From assembly GCF_027596085.1 (NCBI RefSeq), contig NC_072454.1, forward strand, positions 24,736,490-24,800,489: DNA of 64,000 nucleotides, in the 5' to 3' direction. Each line of letters begins with the position of its first letter. Position 1 is the stretch's first letter. The notes below the pieces were generated by a model that was not told the origin of the DNA, did not search any database, and worked only from the letters and a program-made list of their open reading frames with translations. Origin of the DNA: Anoplopoma fimbria (lineage: Eukaryota; Chordata; Actinopteri; Perciformes; Anoplopomatidae). Positions 1 to 64,000 of the stretch are shown here, one piece after another. Position numbers and translations under genes: made by a program.

Positions 1-53374
<53,374 letters not shown>

Positions 53375-53746
53375 CTGAAAAGAGAAGAAAGACGAGTTGT
53401 TAGTGACATCGTTATCCATATTTGCTGGCATTGTTGACATCTAAACGCAAAGACAAAACATGAAAGATTTCTCTGGAGTATTAGAGTTATTTATAAAAAT
53501 AATACTCAAGAAGGGTCAAGGGTCAAGAAGACTTTCTCCAGGTCATCGACAAGCCTCTCGCCTTCTCTCTTTCTCTCCCCTTCTTTTGCTCTCATTCCCT
53601 CGCTCTCTCTCCTCCACTTTAAAAGGCTATCCCCTAGACCTGGACTCCTTTTAGTTTGTGCAGTGGAAACGGAGACAGGGCCCTGGGCAGTCTACCATTT
53701 AAGGAGAGATCTCCCTATGTCGATATCTAGGTCTGATGCACTGCTC

Positions 53747-53748
<2 letters not shown>

Positions 53749-53825
<77 letters not shown>
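53749..53825. repeat. (GT)38 microsatellite
   Basis: Uninterrupted GT run, 0.4 kb on the upstream side of exon 53333-53374. Confidence 0.95.
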
Positions 53826-53826
<1 letters not shown>

Positions 53827-54346
53827 GGGAGAGTTTGTCCTAACAAAACTAGTCTAAAATAAGAATACACAAGGGATGTGCAGGCTCTGTGGGTATCTGA
53901 AACAAAGCCCTAAAGTAGGTGCTGTACCCTTTAATAGTAAAACCAAATACCTCATCGCCATGACAACCGTTTCTAAAATTATTTAAAGAAACACTATTTT
54001 CATATCACTTTCAACTTTCATTTTGAGAATGAGAGTTTTCAGGATCCCATTATCTTGACCTGAAGCATAACAGTTAAAACGTCTACCTAGGTGACCAACG
54101 TTGATATCTTTAAAACGTCTCCCTGTAATTTCAATAACGATGTCAAGTCAGCAGCAACAGCAACCCGATAAACAGTTGATCTCCAATTAATGGGTGTAAG
54201 ACATCACTGACCCAAAAAGTCGGACTCTTATCATCTAAAGCTTGGACAGAAATATTGTTTCCACCAGTCTATGACAGTCAAGGATGGGGCATAACATATA
54301 CATATCACAATGATAAATTAATGATTTCAATATTTTTGAAATGTAA

Positions 54347-54382
54347 GGACCTTGTAGCCAATATGAAATGACTACAAGGTCC
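54347..54382. repeat. perfect inverted repeat, 11-bp arms, 14-nt loop
   Basis: GGACCTTGTAG at 54347-54357 and CTACAAGGTCC at 54372-54382. Confidence 0.9.
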
Positions 54383-55063
54383 AAACACAGTTGAGGCTCA
54401 ATCTGGAATTTGGAGTGTATAGCCTACAGAAGATAAACCTTTTCTTAAGCCCCGCCTCCACTGCTACTCAAGCTGTCAGAGCTACCATGGAGCCCATTCT
54501 GTCACTAACTGCACTGCATGAATAAATACTATTACTAATTTTTGGAAGACAATGAAATCAAGAAACAGCTGTTCCTGTAGAAATACCTCTTCATTCAAGG
54601 TTACAATCTTTAAAAAAACGAAAGGGTTGTGTCCCTCCGGCATGACATCACGAGTGATGTCATCGGTCCCTAAGGTCAGTTGCAAATCAACATTTTTATC
54701 TTAATCTTTATGAGAACAAAGAAAGACTTATGTTTAGAATCTTTGCATGTCACTCACTACATGGTTTTATCTTTTGACTGTCAACACCACTTGGCCCAAA
54801 AAGGAACAGACCAGATCCAACTCCGATTGGTCATCACGGCCAAATCCTATTCATAATTGGCTCAACAGTGGTGATGAGTGTGCACCCCAAAATTAACTAT
54901 ATCCTTTATTATCAAGGTAGGAACTAATGGCGAAAATGTCTTTTCGGAAAAAGGCAAAAAATGTGCTAATTACTCCTGTGAAGAAACTGATTAAGGTCTT
55001 ATACCTGATATAAGTTGACATTTGAATGGGGCACCTAAACGTCATAAATGTAAGACTTACAGT

Positions 55064-55066
<3 letters not shown>

Positions 55067-55150
<84 letters not shown>
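55067..55150. repeat. (GT)42 microsatellite
   Basis: Uninterrupted GT run. Confidence 0.95.
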
Positions 55151-55152
<2 letters not shown>

Positions 55153-55691
55153 CGTGGTCCCAGCCTCAGCCAGATCAGACAGAGCTCAGGTCTATATAAG
55201 GGCATGAGCACTGGACCTTGTCATTAGTCACATGGATGGAGGAAGAGAAAAAAGAGAGCGAGACGGCGAGCTACTCACAGAGGAACAGAAAGGTTCAGCT
55301 GCCACCTGACCGTCCCGGTACTCCCGTAAAGGGTCACACACGGTCAGACGTTTACACTGACAGGTCAGACTGACACGGTTTTACTGTTTTGTGTGTGGCA
55401 AAGGGTGCACCTAAATACGTTTCCTGTGCTTAAATCATAGCCCTTGACAAATCGCACATATATTTTTAGCTTTTTCCATCATCCCTTTCTCCCAGGACCG
55501 CCGTTAGCTGCACTCTGATTTCCAAAGGTTTCCTGTGTTTCACGCTATTATCACAAGAGACACTCACGGGATGCGAGGGCCGATGAATTTAATCGCTTGA
55601 AAAAAAAGCTGCTGCTAAGTGGACTCTTGCAGCAGACACCAACTTGACAGGAGGGGTGACCACGGAAATGAGGCAATTAAACCACAGTGTT

Positions 55692-55694
<3 letters not shown>

Positions 55695-55728
<34 letters not shown>
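55695..55728. repeat. poly-T run, 34 T
   Basis: Longest homopolymer in the window. Confidence 0.93.
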
Positions 55729-55733
<5 letters not shown>

Positions 55734-58700
55734 CGAGTCTTTTGAGTCTCTCATCTGGGGAATACGTGTCCTAGATGAACTCCACGTGGAGCGGAGAGCG
55801 GAAAGAGAACAGAGAACAGCGTCTCGGTCCCGTAGAAATTCATCCGGGCCTTTTCTGGAGCGCTCCAATTTAGGTTGACCCCGCCTCTGATGAACAGATG
55901 TTGGCCTTGCCACGGTGGCTCAGAGGAGGACCTGACGAAACCCCCCCCCCCCCCGGAGAGACGGAAAGGAAGGGAGTCTATATCTGTAGCGGTGTAAAGT
56001 TAATTTGCAGTTTAATTAGAAAAGTGGGGCTATACTATCAGAGAGATAAAAAATAAACCGAAACCCTCCCCAGCCTCTCCTCCTCCTCCTCCACCTCCTC
56101 CTCGTTCTCCTCTGGCACTTTCACTCGCTCAGTTCTCTCCACCTCCTCTTTCTTTTCTTTGCTCATGCCTCTGTTTTCATCAGTCCGTGGCCTACTTTTG
56201 AGACAGCGTGGGGAACTAAGAGACTCTGCTTGGGTTTTTGGTTTTTTGTGGAGAATCTATTTAAAATGCCAGCCGTTAAAAATAAAAAGAAGAGCGTCGA
56301 AGCATCAATTCTGGACGAAACAGAGGGATGATGAAACCTGCCCTGATGCCATTAGGTCGTGTCAACTCATTGGAAGATTGGGTCAGTGAGAGTAAAATTA
56401 GTTTTGAGCACAAATTCTCCAATCAAATCCGACATGTGTGGCGTTTTGCACAACAACGCCGGACAGGAATGTGACTTTAAATACGTTCCCTCTGACAATA
56501 CAACCCAACAACATTCCAATCTTCTTTTAACTTGGACAAAATCACAGCGCTGGGTTTCGGTGTGACTATCTTGTGACCAGATGACGCTTGCAAATGCCCA
56601 ATCTTTGAATTTAACAAATACAATGCAAAGCGCTATAGCCGGGGCACGCTGGGTGGAAGTGAAAGTCTCCAATGCGAACGACCTTGGACTGATATTTCAA
56701 AGTACCAAAGTGTACGCACCTACATCTATCTTCTGGGTGTGTTTATCCAAACCACAAAATGATACATGTTTTGACTTTTCCCTAAAAGGGTCAAGCAATG
56801 CAGGTCCTTTCACTTTAATGTGCTGAGGTTATGGGGTAGCAACATAGGAACGGTATACTGCCCAATTCAATGGAATCTAGTGGAACTACCTTCTAAAGCA
56901 TAAATAGTCACCTTGACATGTACTGACTGTGAGCAGAGGTTATAACTTCTCAAAAATAAGATTTTTTTTTTTGTGCGATTTGAGTGACGTGTTAGCGCTC
57001 CAACCCGAACCACAAAGTGCCTCTCTGTCGCCAGGAAGTGATGAGCTAAAGTAGTCCGCACTCTAAATGCTGACAAGTTAACGCCGTGGAGCCGGCGTAC
57101 AGCCGTGGAGCCGCTCTCCCTTTGATATTTCGGCTTCATAGTGTGTGTGTCTCTGCTGGTCTAAAGCGGTAACATGAGGCGCCAAGAGTTGAGCCGAGGT
57201 CACGACCCTCAGGCTGCCGCAGAGCCTCAGAGGTTGCAACCTGAAGTGCACGTACTGTTCTTCCCCTCGGTGAGGCTTTCTTTGGCTAACAGTGTGGTAC
57301 CATTCCTCAACCCCGTCTCGGTATTAACAGCAGGCAGTTTAAAACTGAGGCTGGTTGGGAAATTACGTCACGGCCCGTCCCGTTACAAGACCCCTCACGG
57401 CGATCTGCTGGGAACACATGGCCACCACATGGGTTTCCTCCTTCCTCCACCTACTCTTCACGCATCTCGGCCTGAATTTCGACTACAATATTTTCATTAG
57501 GTGTGTGCTGATCTGTGGGTTTGTCCATCCAAATTCCCCCGCAAGAGTTCCAAGCTCTCACTCTCTCTGAGTAGACCGGCATGGGGCAAGAGAAACAAGG
57601 CGGCACGCAACCTCTGTAACTGATAAGAAGAGAGGGGAGATGAGGAGACTTAATAAAAGCAACGGTTGCTTGGTTACACCAGACAGACACCGGTCTAACA
57701 CAGAAATAAACGCCACATTGGAGGTATGACATATAAACCACGGTAGAGTACAGAGCAGCTCTGATGTGGTTGTCTCTTTCAATCTTTGTCTCTGAAGCAC
57801 AAACCTAAACTGATCTCCATCTAGAGCAAAACATACACGTGACCGAAAAAAGACTTTTGTGCACTCATGTTTCTGGGCTTGGTTTAACTCCGGGGCGCGG
57901 CTTTGTGTTGCCGCTTATTTAAGGTGCAATGATTGGATTTAACAACAAATCCAGGTTAAATTCGGCAAGTTAGCGTTAGCTGCTAGCTGTAAGCAGCCGG
58001 TGGGCTGCACAGTCCTGCTTGGCAAATTTTCAGAGCTAACAGCTAATGTTAACGGAGGTTGCATTGATTTACAATTTTAATCGTTCAAGCTCTGTTCCGT
58101 ATAAATTAGTATTGGGCAAAGGTAAATTATTAAGTTTACAAGATGCGTTCAAATGTAACCTCGGAAAATGAGTTTGTGGCAAGAAACTTGAATAAATTTA
58201 TGTTTGATGGAAATGTTTTCACAGCAAATTAAAATAGATATTATCATTACATTTACTGATGCCAAATATTTATTTAAAGATACAATCATTTTAGAATTGT
58301 ATGTTTTTATGCAAACAACCACTATAAATGAAGGTAAAAGGATAAGTTCTAAAGATTTTGACAGTTTACAGCAACTTAAGGACGGTTATTTTGCGATTAT
58401 GAAAAAAAGTTGGTCTGGAGCCTTGAAACTCTGAATGTAATATGGCATTTAAATGCATTAAAAGGGTTTAGTTTTGACAGGTATATTTGTATGCAATTTA
58501 AGCAATAAAAATGTTTTTCTAAGTTTATTGCTTCTGTGAAATGACACGATGGTTTGAATGATGTGGGAAGATGAAGAGCATTTCTGAATGGAAGCAGCTG
58601 AAGGCTGAAATAGCTGAGCCAATATTCAACACAAAACAAAACAAAGCAATGATGAGGAAAACTTTCAAGCCTGGTTGTTTACAATCTAATGAAATCTAAT

Positions 58701-59178
58701 GCATTTAGATTAAAAGTGCAGTCTACCGTCAGCTAAGTCTTCTTGTTTGTTTCGAAGTGGTCCGTCTTACCTCATCCAATTATTTAAAACGCCTTGTGAC
58801 TATCAGAGGACCGAATCACCGCGCCGAGCACGCAATCAACGAGTCATGTCCGATTTGAGCAGGCAGACTACGAGCCAGGCACAACCAGAAGAAATGGATC
58901 CTTTTAATTTTCCCCCAAATCATATCCACCTCATTTGCCGTGCAAAATGAGGGAATGAATCCGTGATGGCCTTTGCTAGCAGGAAGGCTTTTAAACCTTC
59001 TCCAAGCAACCGCAGATCACAAAAAAATAAACCCTTCTAAGACAATCCCTTCACTAAGACAATCCCTCTTTCTTTTTCCTCGCTAATCAATAACAACAAG
59101 CTTCTAGACAAAATCTAGATAATAGATGTTGAAGATGTCACCAGGGGCCTTGTTTCCGACCCTCTTGGCATGGGCAGC

Positions 59179-59179
<1 letters not shown>

Positions 59180-59266
<87 letters not shown>
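59180..59266. repeat. (GT)43 microsatellite
   Basis: Uninterrupted GT run. Confidence 0.95.
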
Positions 59267-59267
<1 letters not shown>

Positions 59268-59892
59268 GACGGACTGTTAGAAAGGAGGTTATTGGTTTTC
59301 AGGGGAGCCGACTAAAAATACCCGGCCCTCGATGGAGGCCACTGACTGAGGGAGGAGATCTGAGGAAGGAGAACAGCAGGAGAGTCAGCAGGGGGATCAC
59401 TTGATTTGGCTGCCCCCCCGTGTCCTTCGACAGGTCGCCGCTGATCTCACTTTCCCCACCAACTCTCCTCCACAGTGGCTCGGGGAGGCCCGGTGACGCA
59501 GAGGCGGGTCCCCTCAGTGTTTTTATGTAACTCCACATCAAAGAGGCTAATAACGGTATTAATTAGAGCAAACCCACTCTGAGGGGAAACACAGAATTAG
59601 AACCTGGGCTGGCTCCGGGGACATGGCTTCATCCTTCTAGAAGATATCAATCTATGGAGGCTTCAAACAATTAGATCAGAGCCTGAAACTCTCTAAAGCG
59701 CCAGTCAAACATCAAAGGAAAGAAAAGGGGTGGGAAAAACATTGTACGGCATTTGTTTTGGCGGGTGATTACAGTCTCTCTGGTCCACAGGGATCTGATG
59801 TTTCCCTCTGGTGTTACTTACAGTATAATGAATGCTTTATACAATTTGCTAATGCTGCCTGTCTGGTGGAAATCCTAAAACTTAAAAGCGAC

Positions 59893-60290
59893 TTAAAGCT
59901 ACTATGAGGAACTTTTATTTCGTTTTTATTTTGGCGGTCCGTGTGGACGGAAGTTGAAGTGTTTCCGAACACCAGGGTCCGTTTAGAAAACACTTTCATT
60001 TTACTGTAGCAGGGTACAACACTGCCTAACGCTCAGTTCTGGTTTTGGTTCCCACGGGCCTCCCTTGCCTCCAGTGGGCCCAGTAATACACCCTGAGCAA
60101 CTGCAGAGCCTGCATGATTTTGGGCAGAATCCAACCCAGTGGCAGCGATGAGAAGCTTTCAGGATATCTATATAGAAATAGACAATTTTCTCTGTGATGG
60201 TCTTGTTTACTTATGAAAGTCATACAGAGGCATCAATGTTAATTTGAGACTATTTTATAACCAGTTAGAAGTTCCTAACAGTAACTTTAA
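59893..60290. mobile_element. miniature inverted-repeat element with 22-bp imperfect ends and TTAA edges
   Basis: The left end TTAAAGCTACTATGAGGAAC matches the reverse complement of the right end, TTAAAGTTACTGTTAGGAAC, at 17 of 20 positions. Both edges are TTAA, as expected of piggyBac-type target duplications (inference). About 400 bp, non-coding. Confidence 0.75.
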
Positions 60291-63200
60291 CTCACTTAGC
60301 CGCTTTTCAGCATTTAGCCGCACCTGAGCGTTATCTTTTTATCTCATGATTTCTTTTATCTAGTAAGTAACCACAACTTAATAAGGAACATTTAAGGTTT
60401 ATTTCAGTTTCTGTATAGTTATATATCTCTTTTTACTTGCTCTTTAGTCCAGACAAAAAAAAAAAAAAAACACCAACACCCACTAAAGGCTGGATGGAAA
60501 CATGACACCCTGAATCTTCACCCGTTTTCAGGTGCAAAGCTATATGATGTGCGTTGAAGTGAATACATTATAAATATATTATAAATATATTCAACAGGGA
60601 TTTGGACAATTCTTATAATATATGAACGTACAAAACCTACGATTAATATGCTCTCCTCAAAGCCAGCAGACTCCAGTCAGAAAACAGTCATTTTACTTTT
60701 GCTGACTGTGTAAAACACACAAAAAACTAAATAAAAACACTCATATCTCCCACAGTTGCAACAATCAACAATCCTGTCTGGAGTTTAAAAGAAAAACTGA
60801 ATAAGTTACAGTTTTAAAAAAAGAAACCATTTTTATCTTGTTTTCCAGTGTTAAAAAAAACAAACAAAGAAAACTCTATACACGCTGTAATTTCTGGTGA
60901 AAATGAGGTATAGGGCTTGAGAGTTCTTCTGGTTATTTACCTGCTATTTACCCAATGCATGCTGGGACAGGCGTTTTTGTCTCTCACTCAACATCATCAC
61001 GTATGAAGAAGCAGTCCTGAGAGTGGATATACTGTTTTGTTGCCACTGGCATTGAGTGTGCACATAAACTACTATTATATCAATGATTTCATACTAAGAT
61101 TGTAGCTCAGAGTGCTTTACATGCAGACAGAAATATTATCACTCAAAACAGAGTGGTAGCTGCAGGGTAAAGTGGAATAATATTAATAATAGTGAAAAAC
61201 AGACAAAATAGCATTCACACAACACCCGCCCCCTTTTAGTTTGAATCCACACGGCAATCAGCTGTGATTTGTGAAGATCGGGTGTCATCAGAAAACAGGA
61301 AATGACAGCACCCCGAGCAACCGCAGCCTTTTCCTCGCTGCATGAGACTGCGGCACACACAGAACTCAGACACAAACACACACCATGTCTAGATGGAGTG
61401 TGTGCTGGGGGCGATGCCATACAGGTAACACTGCAGTGCATCAGCAGTGCAGCACAGACTGCTGCTCTGTTCATAGTTTGCAATCTAAGGACAAAATCAA
61501 GGACATTTATCATTTGTAATGATCTTGAAAATTAGTTTTTTCGTCCAAAAAAAAGTAGGTGTTGAAAGAGTCGAAAGGCAGCCCGGCATCTGACAGAGCT
61601 CTGCCACTATCTGAGCAGAGCGAGTTCTCCCACTCACACCTCTGCCATGTGTTACTCAACACGGACCGCACTGATCTCCCTGCAACAGCGTGATGCACGG
61701 AGCTACTGTACTGCACCTCAAATAGCTCTTCAGTGAGAAGTCATGGACAGGAATCCTGAGCAAAAGGCTTCCTAATTCAACATGATCTGGATTTAACTGG
61801 GCTTAGATTTAAGTTTGATTTCATTACTGATGCATAATAAACCCAAATACTTCATGTAGCAAAGAAATAATGTGCTATGTTCCTTTAAAAAAGGACTTGG
61901 CACAATCAGACATACATAGGAACCATTAACTTTGTTGCACAGTTACAAAACTAAACAAGATAACACTGCAATAAAGCAGTGCATGCAGCGTTGTTTCCTT
62001 ATTGTATAGTTCCTGCCGGTATTGTATAATAATGCGTTCCCCAGGCTGCTGCACTATGAAATGACGCTTAACAGACAACTGCGTAGTGATTTTTGAATCT
62101 CTTCTCATCCCTCCTCTCGGGTTTTAGAAGCAAAAATGTACCAAAGGCCTCCAGGGTGAAAGGTGTTGGGCTCAGGGATCCTGCATGATTATCATTCAAA
62201 GGCTGCAGCCTCCATCAACCATAGGGTGTTACATTGACAGCTGCTGGGACAAAAACACCTGCAACACCCCGGGTCTGTGAGAAAGAGTAAACCTAGCCTT
62301 ACCTACTGAAATAAAATGCAATATACTGATTTTAAAAATAGGAAAAACTACATTTATATTTACAGTTTGTGTGTGTGTGTGTGTGTGCAAAGGTCAGGCA
62401 TGTGTAGTGCTCCACAGGACATGTCTCTGCACGACGCCTATAAAAGAATCTGCTGGGGTTTTGTCAAGCCCCTGGAGATTGTCATGAAGACAGAGCCAAA
62501 GTCTATCTTTAAACCGTCAGCACTCAACACTCACCGATGGTGGCTGTGAATGTGACTGGGGACCAGCGGCTGCAGCGCTCTGATTGGATCTATAGTGGCT
62601 GTGAGTCATTTTAATGAGATAAATCACGTAGGAAAGTTTCACAATTTCCAAAACAAACATTCTCAGAGAACCGCAAGACGCCGCATCCGTCTCACACGGC
62701 AACCCCAAATTCATTGTCTTGTGTGTTGAATTGTACAGTGCGACATAACTTACTACAACTAAATGTTATAATGTTTTATGTTTCTTTCCACGATGATCTT
62801 AATGACACAAGGGAATCTATGAAGTGCCAAATCTGTCCCAGAAAAGGCCCCCGCATCTTGGTATGCGTCTCTGTATAAAAGATGTGCTACAGAATAACAG
62901 GGAAACGCTGTAAACCACCACAGAGAGAGAGGAAGGGAGTGCCTGGTGTTTCAGATGTCACCCCAGCACACTGTAATTACTAGTCACAAATGAAGATGAA
63001 CACTTTAAAAGGCCACCGTCACTGTGTCCTCCTTGACTACAAACTGTGATTAGAAAGCTGAAGGCCGCGAACCGGATCTCTTCTGTTCTAGAGGGGCAGG
63101 CGGCTCAGTAAATGCGATCAAGATAAAAACTGCCAGACTGCTTCTATTCATCCGTGTCCTGCTGCAGTGGAAACAATAATTTCCTGACTCAACACATTTT

Positions 63201-64000
63201 CCAGACGTTGGCTTTCTTGACTTGAGTTAATCTTGGGTGGTGTCCCGTGTGGTTTTTTTATGGACCGACTGTTGTAAATACGAGAATGGAGATAAGGAGC
63301 TTTTCATATCTGAAATTTATTTCAAATCAGTGCAAAGAAAAGCCTCACCCAAGGCAAGCTGGTCCTGGTCTAGAGAAGGATCAGTCCCTGGTTAAACTGC
63401 TAGATAACTCAGGACCTATCCTGAGTTTACAGCAAAGGTGGATCATATTCTTTTTTTCACAATAGAGCGCTGCAGGGATGAGTCTTAAAACCTGGGAATG
63501 ACTCAGCATGTTTGCACTTCCGGTTCCCTCGTCTTGAAGTCAATTAGTTTTTTGAATGTTTTGGTTTTGGTTAGATTTCTGTTGAGAGCCACAGAAATCC
63601 TGACCAAATGTGTCCTTTTAGTCTTCTACCAATATATTTTCAATAACAACAACAACAAAACAGAAAATCGATTTTCCTTTCGACAAATGTGCTCCTAATT
63701 GGTCACATGAGCTGCATCTGGGCCACTGAGAGTTCCATCCTCTCCTTAAAAAGATAAAGTGCAGGAAAGCAAAGCTCTTTCACGCTTCCAGCGAAGCAGC
63801 TCATTAACAGGGTCGGGCTGAAAACATCCACATCTCGATGAGTGCAACGTCTCCGGCATGGAAATAAAAACGCTCAACTTTTACAAGCACCAGATGCTCT
63901 CCTGCAGAATCAAGCAATGTTCCACATGGCATCGGTGATTGAAAGGTCTAATAAAACGCTATACAGGCCTGTTCAATGTCACTGTAAGGAGTAAAATATC

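Larger units (their letters stand above)
53375..64000 (-). other. inpp5a: upstream inpp5a intron (part), at least 10.6 kb
   Basis: This sequence precedes exon 53333-53374 in transcript order. No start exon with a TANVGSLF-like peptide and a GT donor was seen, so it is taken as part of a long first intron. It holds GT tracts (53749-53825, 55067-55150, 59180-59266), a T34 run (55695-55728), a short hairpin (54347-54382) and a TTAA-edged miniature element (59893-60290). The rest is unremarkable sequence with chance frames. Confidence 0.7.

Noticed and set aside
58204..58434. 76-codon AT-rich plus-strand frame
   Set aside because: AT-rich composition and no homologous motif; probably chance.
61139..61513. 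124-codon minus-strand frame tested as the missing first exon
   Set aside because: It has no TANVGSLF-like peptide and no donor placed correctly; a partial hydrophobic look only.
53375..64000. Search for the inpp5a start exon
   Set aside because: No minus-strand sequence coding for the conserved N-terminal peptide followed by GT was found by eye; an exon of low similarity could still be missed.

Overview
The window is eukaryotic, non-coding-rich DNA, almost certainly from a teleost (ray-finned) fish. The evidence is the intron-exon layout, a large number of long (AC)n microsatellites, and several interspersed repeats of types I recognise as common in fish genomes. I see no prokaryotic gene organisation, CRISPR array, phage or plasmid feature.

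One protein-coding gene can be supported. It lies on the minus strand and covers at least positions 1-53374. It is inpp5a, type I inositol polyphosphate-5-phosphatase A (the 43-kDa enzyme). Seven consecutive exons were found by conserved peptides and exact GT/AG splice junctions. In transcript order they are 53333-53374 (probably exon 2), 41180-41280, 40107-40194, 10865-10928, 9638-9741, 1656-1708 and 1-33 (cut by the window edge). Their lengths are 42, 101, 88, 64, 104, 53 and at least 33 nt, and the reading phase carries through every junction. Together they encode about 161 residues of the N-terminal half of the phosphatase. The start-codon exon is not seen and probably lies beyond 64000. 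The exons with the late catalytic motifs lie before position 1.

Everything else is intron. The introns, in plus-strand order, are 1.6, 7.9, 1.1, 29.2, 1.0, 12.1 and at least 10.6 kb. The 29-kb intron (10929-40106) is the largest and holds several low-repeat blocks with TAATTA cores that look like conserved regulatory elements (inference only). Recognisable mobile DNA includes a full-length tRNA-derived SINE at 15357-15725 with a perfect 12-bp target-site duplication. There are also four TTAA-edged miniature inverted-repeat elements, two copies of another fish repeat 25 kb apart, and probable LINE tails. Local structures include two perfect short-loop hairpins (30804-30860 and 50552-50588), a degenerate minisatellite split in two (42930-43960), a three-unit tandem array (17731-18130) and a G-quadruplex-prone tract (33516-33573).

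Most long open frames here are translated microsatellites or chance frames and are not annotated. I found no clear undescribed biological system. The best leads are the hairpins and the regulatory-looking blocks of the large intron.
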